Part shown: positions 13,919 to 21,331 of the stretch, in pieces | Position numbering within the stretch: position 1 is the stretch's first letter | Layout of the letters: every line of letters begins with the position of its first letter | From: a virus | Reading direction: 5' to 3' (one strand) | Virus record (IMG/VR): IMGVR_UViG_3300002494_000006 | Location: 1 to 21,331 of that record | Length of the DNA: 21,331 nt | Made by a program: the position numbers and the translations under genes | Notes under the pieces: generated by a model | Told to the model about the DNA's origin: nothing | What the model saw: the letters and a program-made list of their open reading frames with translations, nothing else | Databases searched by the model: none

Positions 13919-16900
13919 ATGGGTATATTAGAAAAAGTAAACGAAGGAGTGGAGTTTATAGCAAGTATTCCTACAGAGATAGCGGATACAGCCTATAGTC
14001 TGGCAAATACTATCTACTATACAGCTACAGGTAAAACTCTTGGAAAACCGCTTCATTCAAAAGTGCTTGTTAATGATATAACAACAAAACTTACAGGAAG
14101 AAAAGTTTTTAAAAATATTCCTACAGAAAAAGAGTTGCAAAATCCAGATAAAGCAAAAGAGTATTTTTCGAAAGCTGTTAAAAATAATAACAAAGAGCTT
14201 TTAGAAATAGTTTTGCGAAAATCAACAGAAAATCCTATTACTGCTGAAGCTGTTTTAAAATCTGCTGATGATGATGTTTATAATAGAGTTATTGCTATAT
14301 ATAACAACAAAGCAAATACTGAAGACGGTGTAGTGTTAGCGAGAGAGTTATCTCTTTTATCTGAATTAGCGAAAAATCCTGAAATTAGACAAAAGCTTCC
14401 TAAATCAGTTAAGTTTATTGAAAAGTTAAATAACAACAACTTTTTTAAAGAACATCCAGAGCTATTACATGTAAAAGAAACAATAGAAAGATATCACACT
14501 GTTAATAAAACACTTGATTATATTAACTTACTTTCTGTAGCTACTTTCGGAGCGGGTAAAATTGGAGCAAAAGTTTTCAAAACTCCTTTAATGAAGGCTG
14601 TGTCTCATGTTATAGCTGGTGCAAGTGCAGGAACGCCAATCATTACAGGTGTTTATAAAGCATCTGTAAATCATGAAAGCTTATCTCAAGCAGTATCTCC
14701 AATTGATGTTTTAATGATTGGGGATGTTATAAGGAGCGGTAAAGACATCCTTAAAACAAAAGAAGCTATCGCTACATATGAAATCTACAATCAAATGAAA
14801 AATCCAACCTTTAATCCAACCGAACATTTACTAACATACCTATCTAAGAAACATGATTTAACAGATAAAGAATTAGAAGATTTTAAACTTGCTGTTATGC
14901 AATCTGAAAGAGATGAGTTTAAAAATTCCGAGACATTCTACAACGCTTTATCGAAAAACGTAGGAGAAAAATACACATCCATTCTTAAAAAGACAATATC
15001 AAGAAAGAGCTTCGAAGATGATTTAGTAAAATATCATAATCAAATAGTTGAAGCTTTCTTAAATCATGAACCTTTAAAAGAATATTTTATAAAAACTTAT
15101 AATAAAAACGGTAAAATTAAAATTGAAGATATAAACAAAGTTGAGGAAGATTTATTTAAAATGTCAAAGACTGACCCCGTGATTGCTAACTTTATGAAAT
15201 TTAACAGGCAAAATAAATTGATTGGAGAATTGATACAAGCAATAGAACACGGTAATAAAGAAGTAGCGGTAAGCATTATGAGACCTGTTGCTATAGGTAA
15301 AGATGATACTCCAGCAATCGAAGATAGAGTGATTGAGTTAACAAGACCGCTTAAATCTATTATCGATGAGTTAGAAACTGAATTTTCAAAAAATGCAGTT
15401 ATATCAATTACTTATAATAATAAACAAGGTGAAACAATTTCCAGAACAATAAAAGGTTTTTATGCTCCTTCTAATGATGAGTTTAGAATTCTGCATGGGA
15501 AGTTTAAGGTTTTAAAAGGCGGAGATGATTGGGAAGAAATAGAAGATACTTTTACTATTCCTTTATCAAGAACACACGAAATTGAAACTACACTAAAAGA
15601 AATTGCTAAAGAAAGAGGTTATATTGATATAAAACCTGTAGAAAATGCGGTAGAGTATATTAAACCTTCTACTAATATATTCCCGTTTAAACTTACAAGC
15701 TTAGCAAATAAATTATTAAAATTAGAAAACACACTCTTAAAAAATAATCAAAAAATAAAAGATAAAGAAGTAGAGGAGTTTAGAAAGCTTGTAGAAGAAG
15801 CTTACGAACACGGTTATCTCCCACCTGTCATTAGACAAAAAGTAGGTGAAAAAGAGATAGATTTGGTAGCCACTTTAGACTATTATTTACAACTCAAACC
15901 ACAAGAAGTTTTTAAAGTTATAAAAAGCAATATCATACAGCATACAAAAGATATATTGTCAAGAAATAAAGAAACATCAAGAATGTTTAAAGAAGTAGTT
16001 TACGACGAAAGCGAAGCGTTGCTTAAGCTTGTTAAGAATGAGTTGGGCGAATATCAAGATATGATAAAAGGAATGAAACAAGATGTTAAAGAGATGGGGA
16101 AAGATATATTAGATAAAACAAAATCATTTGTTAAAGAAGACACCAAACTTAATAAAGAATTATTGGAAGCTGTTAATGTTTATGTTAAAGATGTTGTTGG
16201 TAATTTAAAACAAGTAAATAACTCTGTTAAAAATATTAAAAGTAAAATCAAGGAGTATGTAAAAGAAGAAGGAGGAGGTTTATCAAAATATGTAAATCAC
16301 GAGCTCGGTAGAATTGATAACATGTTTAGATTAAATCAAGAACTTAGTAAAATCGAAGATTTAGCAGAACAAATTAGAAAAAGACAGTTTAAAGAGTTGT
16401 ATAAAGTGTTTAAAAAAGAATTAAAAGATATGAAAGTAAGTGTGAAAGGTTATAGACAAATAGGTGAAGATGTTTTATCAGATATCAATAACATAGATAA
16501 AGAGTTAAAAAATACTTATTCAGAAATAAAAAACTCTGTAGCTAATGTAAAGGAATTGCTTAAAACAGCTCAAGAGGTTTCAAAAATAAATAAAACTGAT
16601 TTAATAAAAAATATAGAAACAGATTTAAAACTTATAGATGAAAGCTTGTTGAATTTAGATACAACAGATTTATATACTTCAATTAAAGGCTTCTTCGAAA
16701 CAGCTAAAGAACGTTATCAAGACTATGCTTTACAAACAGAGAAAATAGAAAGTAAAATTAAAGACTTAAGCGAATTGGCTAAAGCTTTAGCTTCTGCAGA
16801 AAGAGTAAGTTTAAGAGATAACATCAAGCTTACAGACTTGATAGATAAATCTGCTTTAAGAATAGATGCAGTAGCTAATACTGTTAAGAAGATAGCTACT

Positions 16901-18952
16901 ACACCTTACTATGAAATGAGAAGACAAGGTAGCGGTTTTGCAACAACTTTTGATAGTTATGATGATTTTAAAACTTACGCTTCATTAAAGTATTTAGCTC
17001 CTACTTTTAAACATTTAAAATCTACTATATTTTTACACAAATTTGTGGATGAGTTAGAAGAGTTAGAAAAAAGAAATCCGCACGGTTTAAATCCTACTCA
17101 AAGTCTTGTAAAAGATTTCTTAAATCTATATCTACATAAAGGTTTAGGAGATGTTGCAAAAGCTCAAAGAATACTCGGAAATTTAATAACTCTTCTTAAT
17201 CCGTCCGTAGCTCTTGGAAACTTTGCTGCTAGCTTCCAAATTTTACATTCTTTATTCCCAAGTTTAGACATTATGAAAATCGGTGAAATAAAAAATGTTT
17301 GGAATAAAGAATTTAGAAGGATGCTATTCTCTGAGGGGCTTTATAAATACAACATACTTAATCCGTTTTATGTAGGAGTTGAAACAATATTAAAATCTCA
17401 TGTATTAACTAATTTGAAAAATGATGAAATATTTAACAAAGTAATTTTAGACTATGCTAAACATACTGGAATACAAGATGAGACAATTTTAGAAAGTATT
17501 AAAGCTTATTATCTTGATAGAAGAGAAGAGTTTGCGGACGATATTATAAACTATATCTCTGGTGTAGATGTCGGCGCTTTACAGGTATGGGCTGTTAAGT
17601 TCGGTAAAATCGGTGAAATGGTAATGCCATGGTATAGATTTATTTTTACCCCATTTTCATTAGCTGTTGAAACAATAAAGAATTTTAGAAATATGCCAGA
17701 GTATATTCAACGTTATGGCGTTGGTAAAACAATCGGTAAAACGTTAGCTTTTTCTACCTTTTCAGCAATAGCGTTAGGCTCTCAAGCTGTGCCAATTATG
17801 GCTCCAGTTGAAACTACTTATTCTTTATCTAAAACATTTGTTAACTTACTTGCTACAATATTTGGTGAAGATGATGTATTTACAGATAGAAACTTTGCGC
17901 AATTAGTGTTAAGAGAATTGGATTATAATGTATTAAAGACAGGATTACTTGACCCAAACGAAAGAGTTAATTTTTATACAAGCTTTGGCTCTGCTTTACT
18001 TCAAGCAATAGCAGGCGCAGAAGCTCAAAGCTGGGATACAAATCCTTTCATACACAGTTTAAAAGTTGGGTTAGATTTTATCTCTAAGATAGGTGCAAGC
18101 GGTGTTATATCCCCAACTTCAGGCTCTTACGTTGCCGATATTCCTGCTCCTGCTTTCTCCTTAATTCAAAACATCGTTAAGAAAACAATGTTTGTAAATG
18201 ATGAACAAACAAAAGCTACACAAACTGCGCTTGCTTTAATTCAGTCTATACCTATAACTAACAACCTTTACAAAGAAGTAGCAGGCAGAACACTCGTTAA
18301 AGGTGTGGGGGAAAGCGGAAAAGAAGTGATATGGCAATCTTCACTACCGCAAGAGCTGTTATCAAAAGAAGGGCAAGGCTTACTCGGTTTAGCTCATTTA
18401 GTCGGATTTATGATATTGAATGCTGATACAATCTTTAATGGAGCTGAAATACAAAAAGCTATGCAGCTATTTAAATATGAATTAGCTACTGATGAAGAGA
18501 AAAAGAAAATGTTTAGCCCTGTAAAAAATCCGCCAGGAACTGATTATTATAAACCCCTTAACTTCAAAGATTATAATGTATTCAGAAATAAACCAGAAGA
18601 TATAATAGCTACTCTTAAATATATTCCAGAAGAAGATTTACCGAAAGTTAAAACAAGAGCTGATGATTTGATTATTACAAATATTAAAAAGTTAGCTAAG
18701 CTTGTAGAAGAAAGTAAAGGCACAAGTAAAGAAATAGAGGAGATTAAACATAGATATGAAGCTTTACAAAACTATATTATAGTAGCAGATTATTTAGATT
18801 GGGATAAAATATCGAATGATGAAATTGATACAACATTAGATAAAATGAAAGAGTTGCATCAAAGAGCATATAAAGTCTTGAAATTGAAAGGAATTGACGT
18901 AGATTATAAAGAGATAATTAGAAGTAAAAGAAAGCTATCAGGAAGTAGATAA
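13919..18952 (+). CDS. Giant internal virion / DNA-ejection protein (1677 residues)
   Basis: This is the longest gene of the window and the last large one of the late block, the place of the big core protein (gp16-like) in podoviruses; T7 gp16 is about 1300 residues. I see no transglycosylase motif in it. The N-terminal third is helical with a Gly/Ala-rich hydrophobic segment near residues 205-245. Residues about 680-1000 are long Lys/Glu coiled coils (DMIKGMKQDVKEMGKDILDK). After about residue 1000 comes a more ordered part with LLNPSVALGNFAASFQ (about 1092), PWYRFIFTPFSLAVET (about 1236) and a hydrophobic segment LAFSTFSAIALGSQAVPIMA (about 1272). These recall the large polyvalent phage proteins. 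The C-terminus is charged helix. It probably travels into the host with the DNA. AAGGTGG precedes ATG 13919. Confidence 0.72.
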   Translation: MGILEKVNEGVEFIASIPTEIADTAYSLANTIYYTATGKTLGKPLHSKVLVNDITTKLTGRKVFKNIPTEKELQNPDKAKEYFSKAVKNNNKELLEIVLRKSTENPITAEAVLKSADDDVYNRVIAIYNNKANTEDGVVLARELSLLSELAKNPEIRQKLPKSVKFIEKLNNNNFFKEHPELLHVKETIERYHTVNKTLDYINLLSVATFGAGKIGAKVFKTPLMKAVSHVIAGASAGTPIITGVYKASVNHESLSQAVSPIDVLMIGDVIRSGKDILKTKEAIATYEIYNQMKNPTFNPTEHLLTYLSKKHDLTDKELEDFKLAVMQSERDEFKNSETFYNALSKNVGEKYTSILKKTISRKSFEDDLVKYHNQIVEAFLNHEPLKEYFIKTYNKNGKIKIEDINKVEEDLFKMSKTDPVIANFMKFNRQNKLIGELIQAIEHGNKEVAVSIMRPVAIGKDDTPAIEDRVIELTRPLKSIIDELETEFSKNAVISITYNNKQGETISRTIKGFYAPSNDEFRILHGKFKVLKGGDDWEEIEDTFTIPLSRTHEIETTLKEIAKERGYIDIKPVENAVEYIKPSTNIFPFKLTSLANKLLKLENTLLKNNQKIKDKEVEEFRKLVEEAYEHGYLPPVIRQKVGEKEIDLVATLDYYLQLKPQEVFKVIKSNIIQHTKDILSRNKETSRMFKEVVYDESEALLKLVKNELGEYQDMIKGMKQDVKEMGKDILDKTKSFVKEDTKLNKELLEAVNVYVKDVVGNLKQVNNSVKNIKSKIKEYVKEEGGGLSKYVNHELGRIDNMFRLNQELSKIEDLAEQIRKRQFKELYKVFKKELKDMKVSVKGYRQIGEDVLSDINNIDKELKNTYSEIKNSVANVKELLKTAQEVSKINKTDLIKNIETDLKLIDESLLNLDTTDLYTSIKGFFETAKERYQDYALQTEKIESKIKDLSELAKALASAERVSLRDNIKLTDLIDKSALRIDAVANTVKKIATTPYYEMRRQGSGFATTFDSYDDFKTYASLKYLAPTFKHLKSTIFLHKFVDELEELEKRNPHGLNPTQSLVKDFLNLYLHKGLGDVAKAQRILGNLITLLNPSVALGNFAASFQILHSLFPSLDIMKIGEIKNVWNKEFRRMLFSEGLYKYNILNPFYVGVETILKSHVLTNLKNDEIFNKVILDYAKHTGIQDETILESIKAYYLDRREEFADDIINYISGVDVGALQVWAVKFGKIGEMVMPWYRFIFTPFSLAVETIKNFRNMPEYIQRYGVGKTIGKTLAFSTFSAIALGSQAVPIMAPVETTYSLSKTFVNLLATIFGEDDVFTDRNFAQLVLRELDYNVLKTGLLDPNERVNFYTSFGSALLQAIAGAEAQSWDTNPFIHSLKVGLDFISKIGASGVISPTSGSYVADIPAPAFSLIQNIVKKTMFVNDEQTKATQTALALIQSIPITNNLYKEVAGRTLVKGVGESGKEVIWQSSLPQELLSKEGQGLLGLAHLVGFMILNADTIFNGAEIQKAMQLFKYELATDEEKKKMFSPVKNPPGTDYYKPLNFKDYNVFRNKPEDIIATLKYIPEEDLPKVKTRADDLIITNIKKLAKLVEESKGTSKEIEEIKHRYEALQNYIIVADYLDWDKISNDEIDTTLDKMKELHQRAYKVLKLKGIDVDYKEIIRSKRKLSGSR

Positions 18953-18953
18953 A

Positions 18954-19139
18954 TTGGATTTACATAGCTTACTTACCTTCTTAAGTGTGGTGCAGATTGT
19001 AGCTACTCTTATCCTTATTCCAGTGATAAAATTTATCTTAGACACTAAGGTACAAATGGAAAAAGAAAAGATTTTGATAGAAATGATTTTGAAAGAGGTA
19101 GAAGAAATTAAACAAAAAATTAAAGGAGTTGGAAAATGA
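18954..19139 (+). CDS. Small membrane protein with C-terminal coiled coil (holin/spanin-like layout)
   Basis: This is a 61-residue protein. Residues about 5-28 form one hydrophobic helix (LLTFLSVVQIVATLILIPVI); the remainder is a charged coiled coil (EKEKILIEMILKEVEEIKQK). It uses TTG 18954 with AGGAAG at 18940-18945, 8 bases upstream. It starts 1 base after the giant gene's stop and overlaps the next start by 4 bases (ATGA). Small one-span proteins at the end of late operons are often holins or spanins. The layout is compatible with either, but nothing is specific. A similar layout occurs in the protein at 2254-2529. Confidence 0.7.
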   Translation: MDLHSLLTFLSVVQIVATLILIPVIKFILDTKVQMEKEKILIEMILKEVEEIKQKIKGVGK

Positions 19140-19309
19140 CATCTAAAAAAGTTATTGAAATTGATAAAGGTGCTTATAAGCTTTTAGTTGAAGTAGAAGT
19201 TAATGATTTAACTACAGAATTGCCAGAGATTGGTGAAGGGGTGGCTAACACAATAGCTGAAGCTGTTGAGAGACATACAGAGCAAAGTAAAAAGAAAAAG
19301 AAAGATTAA
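19136..19309 (+). CDS. Unknown 57-residue protein, last gene of the late block
   Basis: This short ORF starts at ATG 19136 with a strong AAGGAG at 19123-19128 and a 4-base overlap (ATGA) with the previous stop, which together make it a convincing gene. The protein begins MTSKKVIEIDKGAYKLLVEV, has an acidic middle (ELPEIGEGVANTIAEAVE) and ends in a lysine run (SKKKKKD). I do not recognise it. Its stop TAA (19307-19309) overlaps the stop of the convergent nuclease gene, and a terminator follows 20 bases later. Confidence 0.75.
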   Translation: MTSKKVIEIDKGAYKLLVEVEVNDLTTELPEIGEGVANTIAEAVERHTEQSKKKKKD

Positions 19310-19635
19310 TCCCACTCCCGAACTTGAATAACACTACCGTCAGGTAGTGTTTTTATATGAAATACATACACTGTAAAACCTCTACTCAACCAGCCTAAGA
19401 CCTTGGCTTGGTTGAGTGAAAGTTTGTTGTTATCTAGTTTTACTTCAACGAAAGCAGGCTTCAATATCTCATTATAAGGATGTTTATAACTAACAACTAT
19501 AAAGTCAGGGAAGCCTCTGATTATTGGTGTATACAGTTTTACGGCTTCGTCAAAAATGTAATCTTTTAAGAACTTATACGTTGTTTTTTCCTTATCAAAT
19601 TTTTTATTTACAGATATTTCACAAATCTTCTTCAT
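19306..19635 (-). CDS. VRR-NUC-like PD-(D/E)XK nuclease
   Basis: This 109-residue protein has the compact nuclease core: RGFPDFIVV supplies the Pro-Asp, FVEVK the Glu-x-Lys, and LSLNQAKVLGWLSRG the Gln-containing helix of the VRR-NUC group. The active-site set is therefore Asp, Glu, Lys and Gln. Phage members act as structure-specific endonucleases, for example on branched DNA, in replication or recombination. I prefer the ATG at 19635 because GGAGG (19645-19649) is 9 bases upstream; the in-frame ATG at 19644 touches that site directly. It overlaps the zinc-ribbon gene by 17 bases. Its 3' end contains the terminator of the opposing late block, so its last codons serve two purposes. Confidence 0.78.
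   Translation of the reverse strand: MKKICEISVNKKFDKEKTTYKFLKDYIFDEAVKLYTPIIRGFPDFIVVSYKHPYNEILKPAFVEVKLDNNKLSLNQAKVLGWLSRGFTVYVFHIKTLPDGSVIQVREWD
19330..19354 (+). terminator. Rho-independent terminator of the rightward late block
   Basis: A perfect 9-bp stem aacactacc (19330-19338) / ggtagtgtt (19343-19351) with loop gtca is followed by a T-run (19350-19354). It lies 20 bases past the last rightward stop, within the last 17 codons of the convergent nuclease gene. The T-run is on the + strand only. Confidence 0.83.
19384..19417. repeat. Imperfect 12-bp inverted repeat in the nuclease gene
   Basis: actcaaccagcc (19384-19395) pairs with 19405-19417 with one bulged base (T19408) and a 9-base loop. 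It lies about 30 bases past the terminator. It could be a back-up stop for rightward transcription, but no T-run follows on the + strand. Confidence 0.6.
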
Positions 19636-19819
19636 CTTGAACATCCTCCATAACTAAATCTACATCAACTTTTCTTTTCTTAACATTCTTAAAAAGCTTT
19701 TTGTAGCAACGCTCGCATAAATCAAATTGATATCTGTCTTTACCTTTCATAACATCAATAAAAACAATTTCGTCAGGTGTGGTAAGAGACTTGCATAAAT
19801 CACAAACATACATTAGCAT
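19619..19819 (-). CDS. Small zinc-ribbon protein
   Basis: This 66-residue protein has two CxxC pairs, CDLC (6-9) and CERC (35-38), separated by a beta-type stretch (DEIVFIDVMKGKDRYQFDL). That is a typical zinc ribbon. The C-terminus is basic (KKLFKNVKKRKVD) then acidic (MEDVQDEEDL). Such proteins bind nucleic acid or protein partners; a transcription or replication accessory role is possible. GGAGGTGGAG lies just upstream of the ATG at 19819, within the last codons of the DndC-like reading frame that ends at 19800 in the -1 frame. The 20-base overlap fits the gene packing seen throughout this phage. Confidence 0.74.
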   Translation of the reverse strand: MLMYVCDLCKSLTTPDEIVFIDVMKGKDRYQFDLCERCYKKLFKNVKKRKVDVDLVMEDVQDEEDL

Positions 19820-19997
19820 GCTCCACCTCCTTTTCCCAAATTTCTTTTATCAAATCTAACTCTTCATTTGATATAAGCTTAAGCCCTGTTTGTTTTTCTG
19901 CTTCTAATAACTTTTCTAATAAAACCTTTCTAAACTCTAAAGTAAAACCACCTTTTACTAATTTACCTTTTCTAATTTTATCTCTTCTTAATTCAGG
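19800..19997 (-). CDS. C-terminal segment of the DndC-like protein, in the -1 frame
   Basis: Directly past the break at the A-run (minus strand, 19998-20002), the -1 frame is open for 65 codons to TGA (19800-19802). It reads PELRRDKIRKGKLVKGGFTL, then EFRKVLLEKLLEAEKQ, then LISNEELDLIKEIWEKE. This matches what I know of the DndC C-terminus: a basic stretch, then the G-(P/F)-(Y/F)-T-L-E-(F/A)-R motif, a Leu-rich helix, LIS(E/D)EEL and I...W. It has no ATG, GTG or TTG before a TTG at 19853, so it cannot be a normal separate gene. It is either the end of the DndC-like protein reached by frameshifting, or a broken gene or sequence error. With it the protein would be about 351 residues. Confidence 0.68.
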   Translation of the reverse strand, partial: PELRRDKIRKGKLVKGGFTLEFRKVLLEKLLEAEKQTGLKLISNEELDLIKEIWEKEVEHANVCL

Positions 19998-20854
19998 TTT
20001 TTAGAATTTTCTAATAAAAATTTTCTATACTCTGCTAAAGGCTTTAACCAATCTTCGCCGTTTTCAATTAAAGAACTTAATGATTTTTCTTTTTCAACAA
20101 CCGTGCAAGTCCAACAACCAAATCTGCTATTACCGCAAGAACTGCTTTCTGAACCTTCCTTTAACTCAACAATAACAGGGCATTCACCCGCATTTGCTTG
20201 TTTGTATAAATTAAACAACTCTCTATTGTTTACACCAAAAGGTGAAGGATTTTTAAGTAAATATTCCCGAACATCTTCTACACTCCAATCTCTAATAACA
20301 GGATAAATCAAAGCCCCTTTTAAAGAGTAATGTTTAAGGAATAAGCTATTGTCTATAGAAACTTCTTTTATAGTCTTGCTTCTATTTTTACTCTCTGATG
20401 AACGCACTCCTAACACTATAATAACTTCTCCGTGCTTTGAGATTTTATCTTTTACAAATTTATTAGTAGGTCTAATCTTTAATCTATCAGTGCACCACCT
20501 AAACTTTCTTGTCGGTGCAGTATAGCCTTTTCCTATAACACAAACCCAAAATGTTTCCTTTAACTCAGGCACTACTTTCTCAACATAGAAAGGCAAACCT
20601 TCTCTTTCCGCTGTCTCTTTTATTTTCTCTAACGTTTTATCTAAGTAATTAACTACTTTAGGAATTTCTACAAGCGTGTCTGAAGATATGATATATACAG
20701 GATTAGTAAGCTTGTCTTTAATCTGGGATAAAGCCTCCCAAACTAATTGCAATGATGCTGTGCTATCTTTACCGCCACTAAAACCAATAACAAACGGCTT
20801 ATTTTGAGATAAATAAACTTCTTGAATTTCTTGATACTTTTGCTTTAAATTCAT
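19988..20854 (-). CDS. DndC-like / PAPS-reductase-family PP-loop protein (frame broken near 3' end)
   Basis: This 288-residue reading frame matches the DndC family closely. The PP-loop is SGGKDS at 26-31. VYIISSDTLVEIPKVVNYL (53-71) follows, then RKFRWCTDRLKIRP with Cys121, and GEVIIVLGVR. Cys225 is in GECP, and Cys240, Cys247 and Cys250 in SCGNSRFGCWTC. These Cys probably hold an iron-sulfur cluster. DndC takes part in replacing a non-bridging oxygen of the DNA backbone by sulfur; other PAPS-reductase relatives act in sulfur assimilation. No dndB, dndD or dndE is visible here. The frame ends in ENSKNLN, short of the family's usual C-terminus, which continues in the -1 frame. GGAGG (20861-20865) overlaps the polymerase stop and supports ATG 20854. 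Confidence 0.86.
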   Translation of the reverse strand: MNLKQKYQEIQEVYLSQNKPFVIGFSGGKDSTASLQLVWEALSQIKDKLTNPVYIISSDTLVEIPKVVNYLDKTLEKIKETAEREGLPFYVEKVVPELKETFWVCVIGKGYTAPTRKFRWCTDRLKIRPTNKFVKDKISKHGEVIIVLGVRSSESKNRSKTIKEVSIDNSLFLKHYSLKGALIYPVIRDWSVEDVREYLLKNPSPFGVNNRELFNLYKQANAGECPVIVELKEGSESSSCGNSRFGCWTCTVVEKEKSLSSLIENGEDWLKPLAEYRKFLLENSKNLN

Positions 20855-20864
20855 TTTACACCTC

Positions 20865-21331
20865 CTAAGCTTTTGCTATAGATTTTATTACATCTGGTTG
20901 CTCTACTTCAAGTCTAAAATATTTTACAGGAATTCTTGCTTTATCGCATAACAAATCCCAAGCTTGCTCCATCTCTTGTTTTAAAGCATTAGCTATATCG
21001 TTAGCTTCTTCTTTATAGCATTCAATTATAATTTCATCATGTATAACATTTGCTATATCTAATGAAGAATATTTTTGTTTTAGATTGATTAGAGTTTGCT
21101 TTAAAAGCTCAGCTCCGCTTCCTTGTATCTGTAAGTTTAAAGCTTCGTTGTAAGATTGTGTTTTATATTTTCTACCGAGTATAGTCGTGTTTTCATAAAA
21201 CTTTGAAGAGTATAAAACATTTTTAACTTGCTGATGCTTTCTTGCTATCATTGGATAAGTCTCAAGCCATTTATGTTTGATGTATTCTCCTTCATCTTCC
21301 GATAAAGCAATGCCTGAATTTATGTAAACAT
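20865..21331 (-). CDS. Family A DNA polymerase, C-terminal part (5' end outside window)
   Basis: The frame is open to the window edge; an internal Met at 21251 is not the start, since the residues before it (KHKWLETYP) continue the family pattern. Visible are the segment LGRKYKTQ, the Gln-Gly helix LNLQIQGSGAELLKQTLINL, and motif C, NVIHDEIIIE (HDE at 21033-21041), with the Asp-Glu that bind the catalytic metals in the palm. About 155 residues are present, so the 3' exonuclease and most of the palm/fingers lie outside. It is the most upstream gene seen of the leftward block, followed after 10 bases by the DndC-like gene, and is expected to replicate the phage genome. Confidence 0.93.
   Translation of the reverse strand, partial: VYINSGIALSEDEGEYIKHKWLETYPMIARKHQQVKNVLYSSKFYENTTILGRKYKTQSYNEALNLQIQGSGAELLKQTLINLKQKYSSLDIANVIHDEIIIECYKEEANDIANALKQEMEQAWDLLCDKARIPVKYFRLEVEQPDVIKSIAKA

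Noticed and set aside
19204-19306. T-rich minus-strand stretch past the nuclease gene as a leftward terminator
   Set aside because: The T-rich part (19282-19306) lies over 20 bases from the 19330 stem with no stem of its own, so it does not form a standard terminator.
19800-19853. Independent small gene starting at TTG 19853 after the DndC-like stop
   Set aside because: It would have only 17 codons, while the conserved family motifs lie upstream of it in the same frame; a continuation of the DndC-like protein explains the frame better.
20103-20306. 67-codon plus-strand frame opposite the DndC-like gene
   Set aside because: It lies wholly opposite the conserved Cys region of the DndC-like protein and is a shadow.
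21249-21251. Met at 21251 as the start of a small separate protein
   Set aside because: The frame stays open to the window edge and the residues before this Met fit the family A polymerase pattern, so it is internal.

Overview
The window is part of a tailed-phage genome (Caudoviricetes), most likely a podovirus. It is AT-rich (roughly 30% G+C by eye), almost fully coding, and most genes overlap or sit within 20 bases of each other behind GGAGG/AAGGAG ribosome-binding sites, which points to a bacterial host. Arginine is mostly AGA and the proteins are rich in Lys, Glu and Ile. A low-GC, possibly thermophilic, host would fit, but nothing here identifies it. No integrase, tRNA, CRISPR array or insertion sequence was seen.

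Bases 1-19309 are one rightward virion/late gene block: the tail of a lysozyme-like/transglycosylase gene, the portal, two small unknown genes, a PurD-like ATP-grasp enzyme, an unknown helical protein, a repeat-rich Cys/Trp protein, several probable tail or fibre proteins, the large terminase, a probable scaffold, the major capsid protein, a head-tail adaptor, and four probable internal (ejection) proteins ending with one of 1677 residues. Two tiny genes close the block: a membrane/coiled-coil protein and a 57-residue protein. A rho-independent terminator at 19330-19354 ends rightward transcription. It lies inside the 3' end of the convergent gene, and the two convergent genes share a TTAA that supplies both stop codons.

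Bases 19306-21331 run leftward and look like early/replication genes: the C-terminus of a family A DNA polymerase (cut by the window edge), a DndC-like PP-loop/iron-sulfur protein, a small zinc-ribbon protein, and a VRR-NUC-like PD-(D/E)XK nuclease. Each overlaps or nearly touches the next.

The points most worth following up are these. (1) The DndC-like gene stops early, but its conserved C-terminus continues in the -1 frame for 65 codons with no usable start of its own, across an A-run. This is a frameshift, either real, programmed or an assembly error. (2) An ATP-grasp ligase-like gene sits in the structural block. (3) The 4543-5361 gene holds a 60-bp tandem duplication and three Cys-bracketed, Trp-rich modules. 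(4) Perfect long hairpins lie inside coding sequence, notably a 15-bp inverted repeat at 2601-2664 and an 11-bp stem just after the capsid gene.
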